Source: Dyadobacter chenwenxiniae
GTDB lineage: Bacteria > Bacteroidota > Bacteroidia > Cytophagales > Spirosomataceae
NCBI RefSeq assembly: GCF_022869785.1
Contig: NZ_CP094997.1
Location: 1,240,001-1,304,000, forward strand
DNA length: 64,000 nt
Reading direction: 5' to 3'
Shown: positions 18,270-27,053 of the stretch, piece by piece
How the letters are laid out: each line of letters opens with the position of its first letter
Position numbering within the stretch: the first letter of the stretch is position 1
Notes under the pieces: model-generated
What the model was told of the DNA's origin: nothing
The model's input: only the letters and a program-made list of their open reading frames with translations
Databases searched by the model: none
Translations under genes and position numbers: made by a program

Positions 18270-21200
18270 ATGCATGAACGTTTATTAAGCAATAACACGC
18301 TGGCCAGGATTCTCGGACTTTCTGGTCTTCCAATCCTGCTGTTAGGAGGCGCGTCCATGGATGCAGTTGCAGGCAGCGCAGCATGGGCCGACTACGGCAC
18401 CAGGCACAGGTCAGCACCAGTGGCTGACATTGAGGTTACCGGAAAAGTCACCGGCCCGGATGGTGAACCGCTTCCCGGCGCCAGTGTCCTCGTTAAATCA
18501 ACTACAAGAGGCACCAGCGCGGACCAGGACGGGAATTTCCGGCTGACGGTTCAGGATGCAAATGCAGTTCTGGTTTTCTCGCTGGTCGGTTATGCAGCGA
18601 AAGAAGTGGTCGTAGGCACGCAGCAGATCATTAATGTAACCTTAGCGGTTGACAATAAAACGCTGGACGAAGTGGTTGTGGTTGGTTATGGCGTCCAGCG
18701 GAAAAGAGATGTAACGGGTTCGGTTGTTTCGGTTAGTGAAAGTACATTGAAAGAAGTGCCTTCGTCCAATTTAGTGAATCAGTTAAAAGGCCGCGCAGCG
18801 GGTGTCTCCATTATCAGTAACGGAAGCACGCCCGGTTCGCAAGGCCAGATCAGGATCAGAGGTAACCGGACTTTGACTACAAGTTCCGGTTCAAGCGATG
18901 GTCTTGACGGTCCGCTCGTGGTGGTGGACGGGATTCCGTTTGGCGGTTTAAATGACATTAACCCGGATGATATTTTAAGTTTAGAGGTTTTGAAAGATGC
19001 CTCAGCAACAGCCATTTATGGTTCCCGCGGGGCGGGCGGTGTGATTCTGGTAACAACCAAAAGAGGAAAAATCGGGAAGCCCGTTTTCAGTTACGACGGC
19101 TATCACGGACAAACGCAGGTGATGGGCAAATTCAATGTCATGAATGGCCAGGAATATGCGCAGTTCAAAGCAGATGCGGCCAAGTACAACCGCACAGCTC
19201 CGGGCACGTCGGGTTATTTGCTAACCCAAAAAGAGCAGGAAGCACTCGATAACGGCGTTTCCACGGATTGGCAGGACCTGATTTACAAGCCTGGGTTTAT
19301 GACCAATCACCAGCTGGGCTTGCAAGGCGGCGTTGAAAACACGCAATATTCGCTGGGTTTAGGTTATTTCAACGAAACCGGAATCATTCCAAACCAGAAT
19401 TTCCAGCGTTTCAACCTTCGCGCAACGATTGACCAGAAGATTGGTAAAAACATCAAAATCGGCCTCAATACATTAAATACGCTGACCTACACGAATACGC
19501 CGGGCGGCGGCGGTGTGCCGGGCGGCCTTGTGCGCCTGACTCCACTGGCATCACCTTACAATGCAGACGGGACGGTCAACACCTTCCCTTCGGAAGGTTC
19601 TATTGATGCAACCGGAATCAGCCCGCTCACGATCATGACCAAAAAAGAATCTGCTTTGGGGCGCACGCGTTCGCTGAGGACATTCAATAGTCTTTATGCA
19701 GAGGTGAATATTTTGCCTGGATTAAAATACCGGTTCAATGCGGGTCTCAATTTCAGCCAGTCTAATTTGAATAATTACAATGGCCCGCTGACCTATTTCA
19801 ACACGGCCACAACACAAGCCGGGTCCACAGCCGAGATCAGCAACACCGAATATTGGGACGTGAACCTGCAACATTTGCTTTATTTCGATAAGACATTTGC
19901 AGACAAGCACAAACTGGGTTTCACTGCGCTTTACGAATACACGAAAAATCACTCGCTGGGAAGCCGCTTCACGGTAACGGGTGTGCCTGCTGACTATATC
20001 AAAACTTCCAATTTCTCGCTCGCATCAGGCCAGCCTGTCGCGCCTTCGGATTTTGGTAACTCGTTTTCGGAAACAGGACTGCTGTCTTACATGGGAAGGC
20101 TTAATTATAGCTTTGCCGACAAATATTTGCTGACATTAACATTGCGCCGCGATGGTTCTTCAACATTGTCCCCGGCTAATCAATATTTCAATTATCCTGC
20201 TATCGGCGTAGGCTGGAATGTGGTGGAAGAGGGTTTTATGAAATCGGCTCCATTTATTTCTAATCTTAAACTGCGCGGCGGATGGGGGATTTCAGGAAAC
20301 CGCAATGTGGGCGCTTACTCGACATTGGGTGCATTATCTGCGGGTTATTACAACTTTGGATTGGGTACGGCAGGGCAACAACTGGCTTACACCGTGACAA
20401 GCTTGCCTTCCAGCGACCTAAGCTGGCAATCGACCTCGCAGGTGGACATTGGGATTGATTTTGGTTTGTTCAACAACCGCATTACTGGTTCAGTGGACTG
20501 GTATCACCAAAAAACCAAGGACATTCTTTTGTCCGTGCCGCTGCCGCCGAGCAATGGTGCCGGTTCGACTTTGAAAAATTTGGGTAGGACAGAAGGCAAG
20601 GGATTGGAAGTAGCCGCCACTTTCGAGATCGTCAGAAAACCAAAAGGATTCAATTGGAGCATCGACGCGACTTATTTCTTTAACCGGGAAAAAATTACGC
20701 AGCTGACCACGCAGGATGAAAAATCCAACCTGGGCGCGGGATGGTTTGTAGGACAGCCGCTTTCGGTGATTTTTGATTACAAAAAAATAGGAATCTGGCA
20801 AACGGCAGACGCTGAGAACGGAACATTGGCACAGCAAACTTCACCGGTTCAGTTCGCAGGACAAATCCGCGTGGAAGATTTGAATGGGGATAATAAGATC
20901 GACGCGAACGATCGCCAGATCCTGGGCAATTTCCAGCCTAAATGGGAGGGAGGGCTTACGAGCCGTTTCAGTTTCAGAAACTTCGACGCATCTGTTGTTA
21001 CTTTCGCAAGAATGGGCATGAAAGTGCTTGTCCCTTACTTAACGGGTAACTCTACGGGTTCAGGAGGGTTTGCATTCTTTAACCAAAGCCGTGTAAATCA
21101 GGTGAAAACAGATTACTGGACCGACACCAACCCAACCAACGCATTCCCGGCTCCCGATGCCAGCGGCGCTGTGGCCAACTTCGGTTCCACATTGGGTTAC

Positions 21201-21509
21201 TACGACGGCTCATTCATCAAATGCCGGAGCATTAACCTGGGCTACACTTTCGAAAGTGATTTGATCAAAAAAATCGGTGCGACTTCGGCGAGAATCTACG
21301 TCAACCTCACCAATCCTTTTATCATTTACTCACCATTGGTGAAAGACGACCTGGCTGTTGATCCGGAAGGAAACAGCTACGCAACGGGCCAGTCAACGCT
21401 GAATCCGCAAGGCGCCAGCGACCGCGGCGCACCGGAGCGTCAGATCTCGGTAAACCTGAACTCTCCGCCGGTAAGGCAATTCACCGTGGGCGTAAACCTT
21501 AAATTCTAA
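18270..21509 (+). CDS. SusC/RagA-family TonB-linked outer-membrane transporter 1
   Basis: The 1079-residue SusC homologue has an N-terminal export segment, a CarboxypepD_reg-like domain at about residues 55-135 (VTGKVTGPDGEPLPGASVLVK), and the family TonB-box region TLDEVVVVGYGVQRKRDVTGSV. A plug domain follows with LRGRAAGV-like QLKGRAAGVSI and VVDGIPF, then a 22-strand barrel ending FTVGVNLKF, with the terminal aromatic needed for BAM assembly. It imports oligosaccharides with its SusD lid. SusD1 starts 7 bp downstream. It is divergent from the HTCS regulator, the classical arrangement for HTCS control, and belongs to the xylan locus by neighbours; the exact ligand is not shown. Confidence 0.95.
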   Translation: MHERLLSNNTLARILGLSGLPILLLGGASMDAVAGSAAWADYGTRHRSAPVADIEVTGKVTGPDGEPLPGASVLVKSTTRGTSADQDGNFRLTVQDANAVLVFSLVGYAAKEVVVGTQQIINVTLAVDNKTLDEVVVVGYGVQRKRDVTGSVVSVSESTLKEVPSSNLVNQLKGRAAGVSIISNGSTPGSQGQIRIRGNRTLTTSSGSSDGLDGPLVVVDGIPFGGLNDINPDDILSLEVLKDASATAIYGSRGAGGVILVTTKRGKIGKPVFSYDGYHGQTQVMGKFNVMNGQEYAQFKADAAKYNRTAPGTSGYLLTQKEQEALDNGVSTDWQDLIYKPGFMTNHQLGLQGGVENTQYSLGLGYFNETGIIPNQNFQRFNLRATIDQKIGKNIKIGLNTLNTLTYTNTPGGGGVPGGLVRLTPLASPYNADGTVNTFPSEGSIDATGISPLTIMTKKESALGRTRSLRTFNSLYAEVNILPGLKYRFNAGLNFSQSNLNNYNGPLTYFNTATTQAGSTAEISNTEYWDVNLQHLLYFDKTFADKHKLGFTALYEYTKNHSLGSRFTVTGVPADYIKTSNFSLASGQPVAPSDFGNSFSETGLLSYMGRLNYSFADKYLLTLTLRRDGSSTLSPANQYFNYPAIGVGWNVVEEGFMKSAPFISNLKLRGGWGISGNRNVGAYSTLGALSAGYYNFGLGTAGQQLAYTVTSLPSSDLSWQSTSQVDIGIDFGLFNNRITGSVDWYHQKTKDILLSVPLPPSNGAGSTLKNLGRTEGKGLEVAATFEIVRKPKGFNWSIDATYFFNREKITQLTTQDEKSNLGAGWFVGQPLSVIFDYKKIGIWQTADAENGTLAQQTSPVQFAGQIRVEDLNGDNKIDANDRQILGNFQPKWEGGLTSRFSFRNFDASVVTFARMGMKVLVPYLTGNSTGSGGFAFFNQSRVNQVKTDYWTDTNPTNAFPAPDASGAVANFGSTLGYYDGSFIKCRSINLGYTFESDLIKKIGATSARIYVNLTNPFIIYSPLVKDDLAVDPEGNSYATGQSTLNPQGASDRGAPERQISVNLNSPPVRQFTVGVNLKF

Positions 21510-21516
21510 TCCGACT

Positions 21517-23331
21517 ATGAAATCCATAAAAAATCTGATCACAGCAGCGCTGATCGCTTCATTCAGCACGGGTTGCGAAAAAGTGCTCGAAGAACATCCG
21601 CAATCCCAGATCGTCCCATCTTATTTCAATAGCCCATCGGGCGTACTTGGCGGCATAGCCGGGGTTTACAATGATATCCGGGGCCAATGGGGAACCGAAG
21701 GTTTTACAGTTGAAATGCAGGCCGGAACAGACGAATTTATTCAGGGTGTCAATGGTGGCGGAGGTCCAGCTTACACTTACAATGGTCTCAATAGCAGTAA
21801 CTTCGGTGCGGCCTGGGGCGTTGCATTTCAGGATATTAATACATTGAACGGCGTGCTGCAATACGGCGCAACCATTGATTTGCCGGAAGCCACGCGGAAG
21901 CAATATCTGGCGCAGGCCAAGTTTTTGAGGGCATTCTGGTATTTCTATCTCGTGCAGACCTGGGGCGATGTGCCGCTTCACACGGAGTTCATTACGGTGC
22001 CTTCGCAGGCCGCATCCCGCCAGCCGGCAGCAGATGTGTATGCGCTTATCATTCAGGACTTAACCGAGGCCGCAGCCGATTTACCTAATCAACCAACCGC
22101 TCCGTTCCTGGGCAAAGCGGCAACCAAGCCCGTGGCGCAGCTCCTGCTAGCCAAGGCCTACTTGACCCGCGGCTGGCTGAATAATACATCTTCCGATTTC
22201 ACCCAGGCAGCAACCATTTGCGAAGACATTATTGCAAAAAAAGCAGATTATGGCCTTGACTTGTGGCAGGATTACGGCGATGCTTTCGTGCCCGCAAATG
22301 ATTATGGTAAAGAAACCATGTTTGTAAGCGACCACGTCCTGGATCCGAAATATGGCTATTATCAGGTAGGCGCGGGGGCCGGGGGAGGAGCGGCGCAAAA
22401 TTTGAGCCCTTGGTTTACCAACTGGAATTATCCCAATAACAGCGGAATCAATTCTATCAAAAATGCAGCAGGCGCCTTTGTCAATAATGGAACTTCGGGC
22501 ATGATCCGGGATTCGTATTATGGCCGTCCGTATGTGCGGATGCGTCCGAATTCCGACAAAATCGCAACGGGGCCGCGTGCTGGGAAAAACTACTTTTTGG
22601 ATCAGGCATTCACCAACCGCAATGTCGATTCGCGTTATGCCAATTCATTTTACACGGTTTATATTTCAAATACTGCGGTAAAAAATGAGGCCAACGCAAC
22701 CAATAACCTGCGCGGGATTTCTTACACAACCGTTCCGGGTTCGGACACTGCCGTTTGGCTACCGGATTATGAGGTGCCGGGCGCGCCGCAGTTCGTGGGC
22801 AAAAGGCCATTCAAAGGCATCGTAGTGCCGCCAAGTCTCTGGAACAATGGTATTTTCCCGGCTTTGAAAAAATTCATGGACCCAAGCCGTGGCGCTAATT
22901 TCAATGATCCGTCCACACGTCCTGCGGTTCTGTATCGCTTCTCGGATGTGTATATGACAGGCGCTGAGGCGTATTTCAAAGCGGGTAACAACGCAAAGGC
23001 AGCAGCACTGATCAATGTGGTAAGACAGCGCGCAGCTTTCAAAAAAACCAATTCAACAGCCGAAAATGCCGCCGCCGCAACGGCCATGACCATCACCGCA
23101 GCGCAGGTAACGCTGGATTTCATCCTCGACGAACGCAGCCGTGAATTTTTCGGAGAATGGCAGCGCTGGCATGACCTCGTTCGGACGCGCTCGCTCGTGC
23201 GCCGGGTGCAGGAGTGGAATCAGGAAGCCGCGCCTTACGTGAAAGATTTCAATATGCTCCGTCCCATCCCGCAATCGCAGATCGACCGGGTGGTAGACGG
23301 GCCTAAGTTTCCGCAAAATTCCGGATATTGA
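21517..23331 (+). CDS. SusD/RagB-family glycan-binding lipoprotein 1
   Basis: The 604-residue lipoprotein has a signal ending ASFSTGC, so lipidation falls at Cys20. It shows the TPR-rich SusD fold: YLAQAKFLRAFWYFYLVQTWGDVPL is the family hallmark near residue 130, KAYLTRG follows, and the C-terminal RSREFFGEWQRWHDLVRT and MLRPIPQSQIDRV...NSGY are typical. It is larger than average SusD (about 530) through loops at about residues 280-420. It caps SusC1 at the outer membrane and selects glycans. Its stop overlaps a TTG, but the GH43 gene more likely begins at ATG 23346. Confidence 0.94.
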   Translation: MKSIKNLITAALIASFSTGCEKVLEEHPQSQIVPSYFNSPSGVLGGIAGVYNDIRGQWGTEGFTVEMQAGTDEFIQGVNGGGGPAYTYNGLNSSNFGAAWGVAFQDINTLNGVLQYGATIDLPEATRKQYLAQAKFLRAFWYFYLVQTWGDVPLHTEFITVPSQAASRQPAADVYALIIQDLTEAAADLPNQPTAPFLGKAATKPVAQLLLAKAYLTRGWLNNTSSDFTQAATICEDIIAKKADYGLDLWQDYGDAFVPANDYGKETMFVSDHVLDPKYGYYQVGAGAGGGAAQNLSPWFTNWNYPNNSGINSIKNAAGAFVNNGTSGMIRDSYYGRPYVRMRPNSDKIATGPRAGKNYFLDQAFTNRNVDSRYANSFYTVYISNTAVKNEANATNNLRGISYTTVPGSDTAVWLPDYEVPGAPQFVGKRPFKGIVVPPSLWNNGIFPALKKFMDPSRGANFNDPSTRPAVLYRFSDVYMTGAEAYFKAGNNAKAAALINVVRQRAAFKKTNSTAENAAAATAMTITAAQVTLDFILDERSREFFGEWQRWHDLVRTRSLVRRVQEWNQEAAPYVKDFNMLRPIPQSQIDRVVDGPKFPQNSGY

Positions 23332-23345
23332 TAAAAAAAATTCAA

Positions 23346-24404
23346 ATGATGACAAATCGCAGCTTATTACTAGGCATATCGGCGTCCTTGCTGGCGTTGG
23401 GTGGCCTGGGCATTCAAACCGGCTTTTGCCAGGGAACCAGCATTAAACCATTGGTAACTGACTTGTACACCGCCGATCCGTCGGCCCATGTATTTAACGG
23501 AAAAATCTACATTTATCCATCGCATGACATCGAAGCCGACGTTCCGCAGGATGATGAAGGCGGACACTTTCAGATGCGTGATTACCACGTCTACTCTTTG
23601 GATAAAATCGGTGGAAAGGTTACCGACCACGGTGTGGCGCTGGATGTAAAAGATGTTCCCTGGGCCGACAAGCAAATGTGGGCGCCTGACGCAGCATTCA
23701 AAAACGGCACTTACTATCTCTATTTTCCTGTAAAAGACAAGGAAGGCGTGTTCCGCATGGGCGTGGCTACGAGCAAATCGCCGACCGGGCCGTTTAAGGC
23801 CGAGCCTCAGCCTATGAAAGGAAGTTACAGCATTGATCCCGCTGTTTTTACGGATACAGATGGCAAAAGCTATATGTATCTGGGAGGCATCTGGGGCGGT
23901 CAGCTGCAACGCTGGCACACGGGCAAATATGAGAAGTCGTTGATGACGGATCTGGGCAAAGGGCATGAAAACGAGCCTGCATTAAGTGCCAAAGTAGCAT
24001 TGATGAGCGATGATATGCTTTCATTTTCTGAGCCTTTGAAAGATGTGCAGATCCTGGATGAAAACGGCAAGCCACTCCTGGCATCGGATACCAAACGCCG
24101 TTTTTTCGAAGGCGCCTGGATGCACAAGTATAACGGGAAATATTATTTCTCCTATTCCACCGGTGACACGCACCTGCTATGCTATGCCGAAGGAAGTACG
24201 CCCTACGGTCCATTTACTTACAAAGGTGTGATTATGAATCCGGTAGAAGGTTGGACCACGCATCATTCCATCGTTGAGGTGCAGGGCAAATGGTATATTT
24301 TCTATCACGACGCGGCGCTTTCCGGGAAGACACATTTGCGTAATGTGAAGGTCAGGGAACTGCTTCGCGACAGCAGTGGCAATATCAAAACCATTAATCC
24401 CTGA
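23346..24404 (+). CDS. GH43 family glycoside hydrolase
   Basis: The product is 352 residues from ATG 23346 and carries a signal peptide ending TGFCQG. It is a single five-bladed propeller of family GH43. The catalytic triad is visible: Asp44 in TADPSAHVF (base), Asp164 in SIDPAVF (pKa modulator) and Glu255 in FFEGAWMHK (acid). There is no accessory domain. Family activities are beta-xylosidase, alpha-L-arabinofuranosidase or arabinanase; with a xylan locus around it, arabinofuranosidase or xylosidase is likely. It is third in the susC1-susD1-GH43 operon, which a terminator at 24411-24454 ends. An upstream TTG at 23328 overlapping the susD1 stop is the alternative start. Confidence 0.92.
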   Translation: MMTNRSLLLGISASLLALGGLGIQTGFCQGTSIKPLVTDLYTADPSAHVFNGKIYIYPSHDIEADVPQDDEGGHFQMRDYHVYSLDKIGGKVTDHGVALDVKDVPWADKQMWAPDAAFKNGTYYLYFPVKDKEGVFRMGVATSKSPTGPFKAEPQPMKGSYSIDPAVFTDTDGKSYMYLGGIWGGQLQRWHTGKYEKSLMTDLGKGHENEPALSAKVALMSDDMLSFSEPLKDVQILDENGKPLLASDTKRRFFEGAWMHKYNGKYYFSYSTGDTHLLCYAEGSTPYGPFTYKGVIMNPVEGWTTHHSIVEVQGKWYIFYHDAALSGKTHLRNVKVRELLRDSSGNIKTINP

Positions 24405-24410
24405 AAACAT

Positions 24411-24454
24411 CGGCGTCATAGTAAGCACGTCTGCATGCTGTGACGCCGTTTTTT
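24411..24454 (+). terminator. Rho-independent terminator after SusC1-SusD1-GH43
   Basis: CGGCGTCA (24411-24418) pairs perfectly with TGACGCCG (24441-24448), followed at once by six T (24449-24454). The loop is 22 nt and may pair further. It separates the first operon from the GH95 unit. Confidence 0.75.
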
Positions 24455-24517
24455 ATCTTTTAATCAAGAAATAATTTTGTTTTTTCTAAAATACCTCATA
24501 CCATTGTATTAATTAAA

Positions 24518-24532
24518 GTGTCATATTGACAC
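24518..24532. promoter_or_regulatory. Shared inverted repeat, copy 2 (GTGTCA-N3-TGACAC) before GH95 operon
   Basis: GTGTCATATTGACAC is a perfect 6+3+6 inverted repeat, the strongest of the three copies. It lies 28 bp before the GH95 start and 38 bp after a TAATTTTG -7-like box (24472-24479). In that position it would suit a repressor, or a nearby second promoter. Confidence 0.55.
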
Positions 24533-24560
24533 ATTAATCGATACAAATATCAAATTTTAC

Positions 24561-27020
24561 ATGAGGAGAATTTTTTACCTGTTATTCCTGGCGTTCATAA
24601 CTCCGGGTTACGCACAAACGCCGAGGGTTCAAAAGCTCTGGTATAACCAACCTTCCGGCAAGACGTGGGAAAATGCATTGCCTGTGGGAAATGGCAGGCT
24701 GGGCGGGATGGTGTATGGCAATGTGGTGAATGAAACGATCCAGCTGAACGAGCATACATTATGGTCGGGCGGACCGAATCGCAATGATAACCCGGATGCG
24801 CTGGCAGCCTTGCCGGAGATCCGCAAATTGATTTTTGAGGGAAAACAAAAAGAAGCCGAAAAGCTGGCCAATAAAACGATCATAACCAAAAAATCACACG
24901 GACAAATGTTCCAGCCGCTCGGTGACTTGCGGCTGAATTTTCCAGGTCATGAAAGTTTTACCAATTATTACCGCGAGCTCGACATTGAACGCGCAGTGGC
25001 GAAAACCACTTACCAGGTTGATGGCGTCAGTTACACCCGCGAAGTCCTCGCTTCTTTCCCCGAGCGCGTGATCGTGATCCGGCTGACAGCCGATAAGCCG
25101 GGAATGCTTGCATTTGATGCTTCCTATGCCTCTTTGCACAAAAATAAATCAATCAAAACAACAGCCTCAAAAGACCTTACCATTGCCGGAACGGCTGCGG
25201 ATCATGAAGGTGTAAAAGGAATGGTTCGCTTCAAAGGAATTGCCAGAATCAAGACGGAAGGCGGTTCGGTAACGGCTAATGACACTTTATTAATGGTCAA
25301 AGGTGCCAATGCAGCCACCATTTACATTTCAATTGCGACGAATTTCAAAAACTATAATGATGTAAGTGGAGATGAAAATGCACTTGCGGCTTCCTACTTG
25401 GATAAGGCATCTTCAAAATCCTACGCCGCTATGCTGAATCCGCACATTGCGGCTTACCAAAAATATTTCAAGCGGGTAAAATTTGATCTCGGCACAACAG
25501 ACCTCGGCAACTTGCCGACGGACGAAAGGCTGAAAAATTTCCGCAATGTAAACGATCCCGAACTGGTTACGCTTTATTATCAATATGGTCGCTATCTGCT
25601 GATTTCCAGCTCGCAACCGGGTGGTCAGCCAGCGAATTTGCAAGGGATTTGGAACAACAAAATGATGCCGCCATGGGACAGCAAATACACCATTAACATC
25701 AATGCGCAGATGAATTACTGGCCCGCAGAGCGCACCAACCTGAGCGAGCTGCATGAGCCTTTTCTGAAAATGGTGGAAGAACTCTCGCAAACCGGAAAAG
25801 AAACGGCCAAAACCATGTACGGTGCCAGAGGCTGGATGGCGCATCATAATACGGACATCTGGCGAGCAACCGGCGCCATCGACGGCGCATTCTGGGGCAT
25901 GTGGATCGCAGGCGGCGGCTGGACGAGTCAGCATTTATGGCAGCATTATCTTTACCATGGCGACAAAGCTTATCTGGCAAAAATCTATCCGATCCTAAAA
26001 GGTGCAGCCACATTCTACGCCGACTTTCTGGTGGAACATCCCAAGTACAAATGGCTCGTCGTAAACCCGGGGAGTTCTCCCGAAAACGCACCGGCAGCGC
26101 ACGAAGGCTCTTCGCTGGATGCCGGAACGACCATGGACAACCAGATTGCATTCGACGTTTTCAGCAGCACAATCCGCGCAGCCGAAATCCTGAAAAAAGA
26201 TGCTGCATTCACTGATTCGCTCCGGCAAATGCGCAAACGCCTGCCTCCGATGCACGTAGGCCAGCACGGACAGTTGCAGGAGTGGCTCGACGATGTGGAT
26301 GATCCGAATGACCATCACCGCCACGTTTCGCATTTATACGGATTGTTTCCCTCCGACCAAATCTCAGCTTACCGCACACCGGAATTGTTTTCTGCCGCCC
26401 GCACCACATTGTTGCACCGCGGCGATGTTTCGACCGGTTGGAGCATGGGCTGGAAAGTAAACTGGTGGGCCAGATTACAGGACGGAAATCATGCATTCAC
26501 ATTAATCAAAAGCCAGCTTTCACCCTTGGGCACGTCCAAAGAAGGCGGTGGCACTTACAACAACCTCTTCGACGCGCATCCACCATTCCAGATCGACGGT
26601 AACTTTGGCTGCACATCAGGCATTACTGAAATGCTGATGCAAAGCGCGGACGGCTCCGTGCATTTGCTACCAGCATTGCCTGATGTTTGGCAAGCAGGAA
26701 ATATTGGCGGGCTGCTCGCGCAGGGTGGTTTTGAATTGGTAAACATGGAATGGAAAGAAGGTAAGCTCACAAAGGTTGCAGTGAAATCCAAGCTGGGTGG
26801 AAACCTGAGATTACGCGCTCCGAACGAACTGAAATCGGCCGATGGTAAAGCAGTAAAAGTTGCTTCCGGGCAGAATGCTAATGCATTTTACCAAAATGAA
26901 GAAGTGACTAATGCGGTTATTTCTCCCAAGGCAAATGCGGCGACCCCGGATTTGAAAAAAACAGTCCTTTACGACATTCCGACTCAGGCAGGAAAAACCT
27001 ATGTATTTGTTAGTCAGTAA
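24561..27020 (+). CDS. GH95 alpha-L-fucosidase / alpha-L-galactosidase
   Basis: The 819-residue secreted enzyme has a signal peptide ending PGYAQT. It shows the GH95 architecture: an N-terminal beta domain (KLWYNQPSGKTWENALPVGNGRLGG), an (alpha/alpha)6 barrel and a C-terminal beta domain. Catalytic positions known from Bifidobacterium AfcA have counterparts here: the Asn pair in TININAQMNYW (Asn379/Asn381), Glu508 in GSSPENA and Asp679 in PPFQIDGNFG. GH95 members cleave alpha-1,2-L-fucose, or alpha-L-galactose in some xylan loci of Bacteroides ovatus; the latter fits this locus (inference). It heads the eight-gene enzyme operon running to GH67, and GH43 starts 33 bp downstream. Confidence 0.94.
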   Translation: MRRIFYLLFLAFITPGYAQTPRVQKLWYNQPSGKTWENALPVGNGRLGGMVYGNVVNETIQLNEHTLWSGGPNRNDNPDALAALPEIRKLIFEGKQKEAEKLANKTIITKKSHGQMFQPLGDLRLNFPGHESFTNYYRELDIERAVAKTTYQVDGVSYTREVLASFPERVIVIRLTADKPGMLAFDASYASLHKNKSIKTTASKDLTIAGTAADHEGVKGMVRFKGIARIKTEGGSVTANDTLLMVKGANAATIYISIATNFKNYNDVSGDENALAASYLDKASSKSYAAMLNPHIAAYQKYFKRVKFDLGTTDLGNLPTDERLKNFRNVNDPELVTLYYQYGRYLLISSSQPGGQPANLQGIWNNKMMPPWDSKYTININAQMNYWPAERTNLSELHEPFLKMVEELSQTGKETAKTMYGARGWMAHHNTDIWRATGAIDGAFWGMWIAGGGWTSQHLWQHYLYHGDKAYLAKIYPILKGAATFYADFLVEHPKYKWLVVNPGSSPENAPAAHEGSSLDAGTTMDNQIAFDVFSSTIRAAEILKKDAAFTDSLRQMRKRLPPMHVGQHGQLQEWLDDVDDPNDHHRHVSHLYGLFPSDQISAYRTPELFSAARTTLLHRGDVSTGWSMGWKVNWWARLQDGNHAFTLIKSQLSPLGTSKEGGGTYNNLFDAHPPFQIDGNFGCTSGITEMLMQSADGSVHLLPALPDVWQAGNIGGLLAQGGFELVNMEWKEGKLTKVAVKSKLGGNLRLRAPNELKSADGKAVKVASGQNANAFYQNEEVTNAVISPKANAATPDLKKTVLYDIPTQAGKTYVFVSQ

Positions 27021-27053
27021 CTTAATAATAAATGTTAATTAGTGCGTGCTGTA

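Noticed and set aside
25413..26496. Several long antisense frames within GH95
   Set aside because: GH95 is intact and conserved over the whole stretch; the antisense frames reflect its GC-rich codon use.
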